A stretch of DNA of 64,000 bases from Nonomuraea helvata (GTDB lineage: Bacteria; Actinomycetota; Actinomycetes; Streptosporangiales; Streptosporangiaceae). The notes under the pieces are model-generated. The model saw only the letters and a list, made by a program, of their open reading frames with translations. It had not been told where the DNA came from and made no database searches. The translations under genes and the position numbers were made by a program. Numbering within the stretch: position 1 is the first letter of the stretch; each line of letters begins with the position of its first letter. Positions 62,230 to 64,000 of this stretch are shown piece after piece. The DNA lies in assembly GCF_039535785.1 (NCBI RefSeq), contig NZ_BAAAXV010000005.1, forward strand, positions 124,001 through 188,000, read 5' to 3'.

Positions 62230-62964
62230 CTAGGGAGTGGAAGTCAGGCGGGTGCGTACGAGGAGGGCGGCGCCCGCGACGGCGGCGGGCATCGCGATGA
62301 CCGCCACGAACGGCACCAGGAACAGCAGGAACACCGCCACCCCGAACCCCAGCGCACTGGCCTTGTTGGCGCGCAGCAGCGCGAAGCGTGCCTTGCGGGC
62401 CATCCCCCGGCGCTCAAGAGCCAGCGTGGTGAGCTCCACTGTCAGGAAAAATCCGGACACGAGGGCTCCGAGCACCGGCACCACCGTCTGCCCCACCACG
62501 GGCACGAACCCCAGGAAGAACAGCGGCACGGTGAAGAGAAGCACATAGAACAGGGTGACCAGGCTGTCCCTGATGGAGCGCGGCAACGTCCGCCACCACG
62601 GCTGCTCGTCCGCCGACCCCAGCACGTCCACCGCGGCCGACAACCGCTCGTAGAACGGCTCCCCGATCGCCAAGGTGAGCGCGGTGAACGTCAGCACCGC
62701 CAGCGCCAGCCCGCCGAGGAACAGGGCGATCCCCACCACCGTACGGAACAGCTCCCGCCAGCTCCACGAATCCGCGAACGGCGTCAGGAACGTGGCCACC
62801 TCAGTGGCGTTGTTGCCGAGGAAGATCAGCGCCACCACGTACACGGAGAACGCGATCAGCGCCGGGATCAACCCGAACAGCCACCACCGACCGTTCCTGG
62901 CGACCCACCCCAACCCCTGGAAGAAGAAGCCGACACCGGACGTGAAATCGCGCACTGATCGCAT
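62230..62964 (-). CDS. EI24 domain-containing membrane protein (CysZ-like)
   Basis: The 244-residue protein shows the EI24/CysZ layout of four hydrophobic helices separated by amphipathic parts: GFFFQGLGWVARNGRWWLFGLIPALI, GIALFLGGLALAVLTF, EPFYERLSAAVD and LFYVLLFTVPLFFLGFVPVVGQTVVP. In E. coli CysZ imports sulfate, but actinobacterial homologues have no proven substrate. The ATG at 62964 starts with RSVRDFTSGVGFFFQGL as in relatives. It precedes the DUF4192 gene. Confidence 0.88.
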   Translation of the reverse strand: MRSVRDFTSGVGFFFQGLGWVARNGRWWLFGLIPALIAFSVYVVALIFLGNNATEVATFLTPFADSWSWRELFRTVVGIALFLGGLALAVLTFTALTLAIGEPFYERLSAAVDVLGSADEQPWWRTLPRSIRDSLVTLFYVLLFTVPLFFLGFVPVVGQTVVPVLGALVSGFFLTVELTTLALERRGMARKARFALLRANKASALGFGVAVFLLFLVPFVAVIAMPAAVAGAALLVRTRLTSTP

Positions 62965-63332
62965 GCCCGGCAGGCTAGCCGTTTTGATCGGCAGGCGTTA
63001 GTCAGCCTCCGCGTTAATCCAGGTGATGCTTAGGATCCACTCGCGAAAATCTTGATAGTGCTGGGTAGCCGTCCGTCCCCGCCGACGTCTATGCATCGCC
63101 CACATGTTCTATCGGGCAGAGTGCATAGATGGTAATCTGCCAATCACTTAAAGTGAAGGTCGTAGCCGTGGAGTGCAGGCCGTGCTGGAATGCTGGTGGT
63201 TTGCCCGCGATATGGTGCCGCGTCACGCAGCCCCGCCAACCGCATATGGCGCTGCAACATATGGCGGCCGTTGGGTTGGCGTGAGGACCGGCGAAGCCTG
63301 CGCAGCAGTTGCCGAGCGCTCCTACAGGGTCG
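62965..63332. other. AT-richer boundary region before the right-end gene
   Basis: GC content and G/C third-position bias drop here compared with the rest of the window. CACTT-A-AAGTG (63147-63157) is a small palindrome. I found no tRNA, inverted-repeat ends or target duplications. It may be the left flank of a mobile element. Confidence 0.45.
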
Positions 63333-63487
63333 ATGGTGTCCACTGGGACAGACTCCTCGACGACGTCGCCAGCTTGGCCCACGCGACCCACCGGATGCAC
63401 CGGACTGCCGTCGAGGACGCATTCGGTCGAGCCAGGCGTCGCGCGCCGACCAAACGCGGCCGAGCCATTGGAGAAAGCTGTCGGTGA
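63173..63487 (+). CDS. Doubtful small ORF, 104 residues
   Basis: The product begins MQAVLECWWFARDMVPRHAA and ends with basic sequence (RRRAPTKRGRAIGE). Third positions are moderately G/C-rich. It overlaps the start region of the next gene in another frame, so one of the two starts must be wrong or this ORF is chance. I do not recognise it. Confidence 0.25.
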   Translation: MQAVLECWWFARDMVPRHAAPPTAYGAATYGGRWVGVRTGEACAAVAERSYRVDGVHWDRLLDDVASLAHATHRMHRTAVEDAFGRARRRAPTKRGRAIGESCR

Positions 63488-64000
63488 CGTCGAAACGGGT
63501 ATCGGCAGATGGCCAGACTTGCCGGATGGCGTGTGTCCACGTGCTACTGCGTGGCGGCGTGAGGAGAAGACCGGCGAGCTGGTGTCCGCGGCGGTGTTGG
63601 CCGAACGGGTCGGCTGGTTCGTAGACCTGGTCCACGGCATGGTCACCAGGCTGATGAACGAGCATTGGAACAGCGCCGATATCGAGCTACTGGCACGCGG
63701 AGTGGACGCGACCGGGCGGCGACTGCCGTCGCAGGCATGGATGGCAATGCGGCGGCTAGGCTGGACGACCAGTCCGCCGCAGGGTGTCACGGTCAATGAC
63801 CGGATCGTTCGGATGGCTCAGGAACAGGCTGGACGGCTGCTGCGCTCAGCCGTCTGGCGGGCCGGCCTGATCGCCGGTGTGCTGGCCACCTGGCCAGTCG
63901 ATCCACGTAAGCGCACTGCCGAGGAGTGGGAACAGGTGCGCACCGCTGTTGTCGGCGGCCAGGACCTACCTGCAGGGATCATCAAGGCTCGCACCCGGCA
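63333..64000 (+). CDS. 5' part of a large gene, perhaps TnpB-related (mobile element)
   Basis: An open frame runs from about 63285 off the right edge; ATG 63333 or GTG 63336 is taken as start, though the true one may lie further in. The last 170 residues are protein-like: EEKTGELVSAAVLAERVGWF, MNEHWNSADIELLARGVDAT, SQAWMAMRRLGWTT, TVNDRIVRMAQEQAGRLLRS and ATWPVDPRKRTAEEWEQVRT. From memory this resembles the N-terminal part of large actinobacterial TnpB-related proteins, but the RuvC motifs that would prove it lie outside the window. Lower GC and a weaker codon bias support foreign origin. Confidence 0.45.
   Translation, partial: MVSTGTDSSTTSPAWPTRPTGCTGLPSRTHSVEPGVARRPNAAEPLEKAVGDVETGIGRWPDLPDGVCPRATAWRREEKTGELVSAAVLAERVGWFVDLVHGMVTRLMNEHWNSADIELLARGVDATGRRLPSQAWMAMRRLGWTTSPPQGVTVNDRIVRMAQEQAGRLLRSAVWRAGLIAGVLATWPVDPRKRTAEEWEQVRTAVVGGQDLPAGIIKARTR

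Overview
The window is high-GC actinomycete DNA. Strongly G/C-biased third codon positions, many leaderless genes preceded by TAG-type -10 elements, F420-linked flavoenzymes, a tricorn protease, tuberculostearic-acid enzymes and the neighbourhood nrdJ-nrdR-LysM-lexA all point to the Streptosporangiaceae (Nonomuraea-like). The exact genus is inference. I see no rRNA, tRNA or CRISPR array. Only the last kilobase, with visibly lower GC, looks recently acquired.

Left part (1-15.7 kb). The end of a peptide-type ABC ATPase gene is followed by its substrate-binding lipoprotein. Then come a winged-helix protein, a small zinc-ribbon protein, an MFS exporter, a SapA-like secreted protein, a large WD40 Ser/Thr kinase, an AhpD-like protein, a stretch with three small ORFs (9.3-9.7 kb), two split-barrel flavoproteins, a PrsW protease, an amidohydrolase, a second MFS exporter and a secreted glycerophosphodiesterase.

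DNA precursor supply and SOS block (15.8-23.1 kb). A B12-dependent ribonucleotide reductase gene (nrdJ) carries a 357-residue homing-endonuclease intein and overlaps its repressor gene nrdR by 4 bp, with an NrdR box upstream. Next is a LysM membrane protein divergent from lexA, as for Rv2719c/DivS, with LexA boxes between the two and an unusual Gly/Arg-rich expansion.

Middle (23.5-36 kb). An AadA-like nucleotidyltransferase, a PatB-like lyase, tricorn protease, DoxX, an F420-dependent oxidoreductase and leuS follow. The leuS leader looks like a leucine attenuator. A tryptophan/proline-repeat membrane protein is next to it.

Lipid oxidation region (35.5-53.5 kb). Two related cytochrome P450s with a shared promoter motif, an epoxide-hydrolase-like protein, a GMC oxidoreductase, an acyl-CoA ligase, the TmsA/TmsB pair for 10-methyl fatty acids, an alpha-methylacyl-CoA racemase-like protein and a TetR-controlled FAD monooxygenase suggest branched-lipid oxidation and synthesis. 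Interspersed are an RNA-methylase-like gene with a short upstream ORF, a shortened HAD protein, an aminoglycoside-kinase-like protein, a hydroxyacid dehydrogenase and a PASTA-less PknB-type kinase.

Right part (53.5-64 kb). GuaB1 (GMP reductase type), an SDR, an FKBP, an ATP-dependent DNA ligase, an RlpA-like secreted protein, several conserved hypothetical proteins and an EI24 membrane protein are followed by a lower-GC segment with the 5' part of a large gene, perhaps TnpB-related, cut by the window end.
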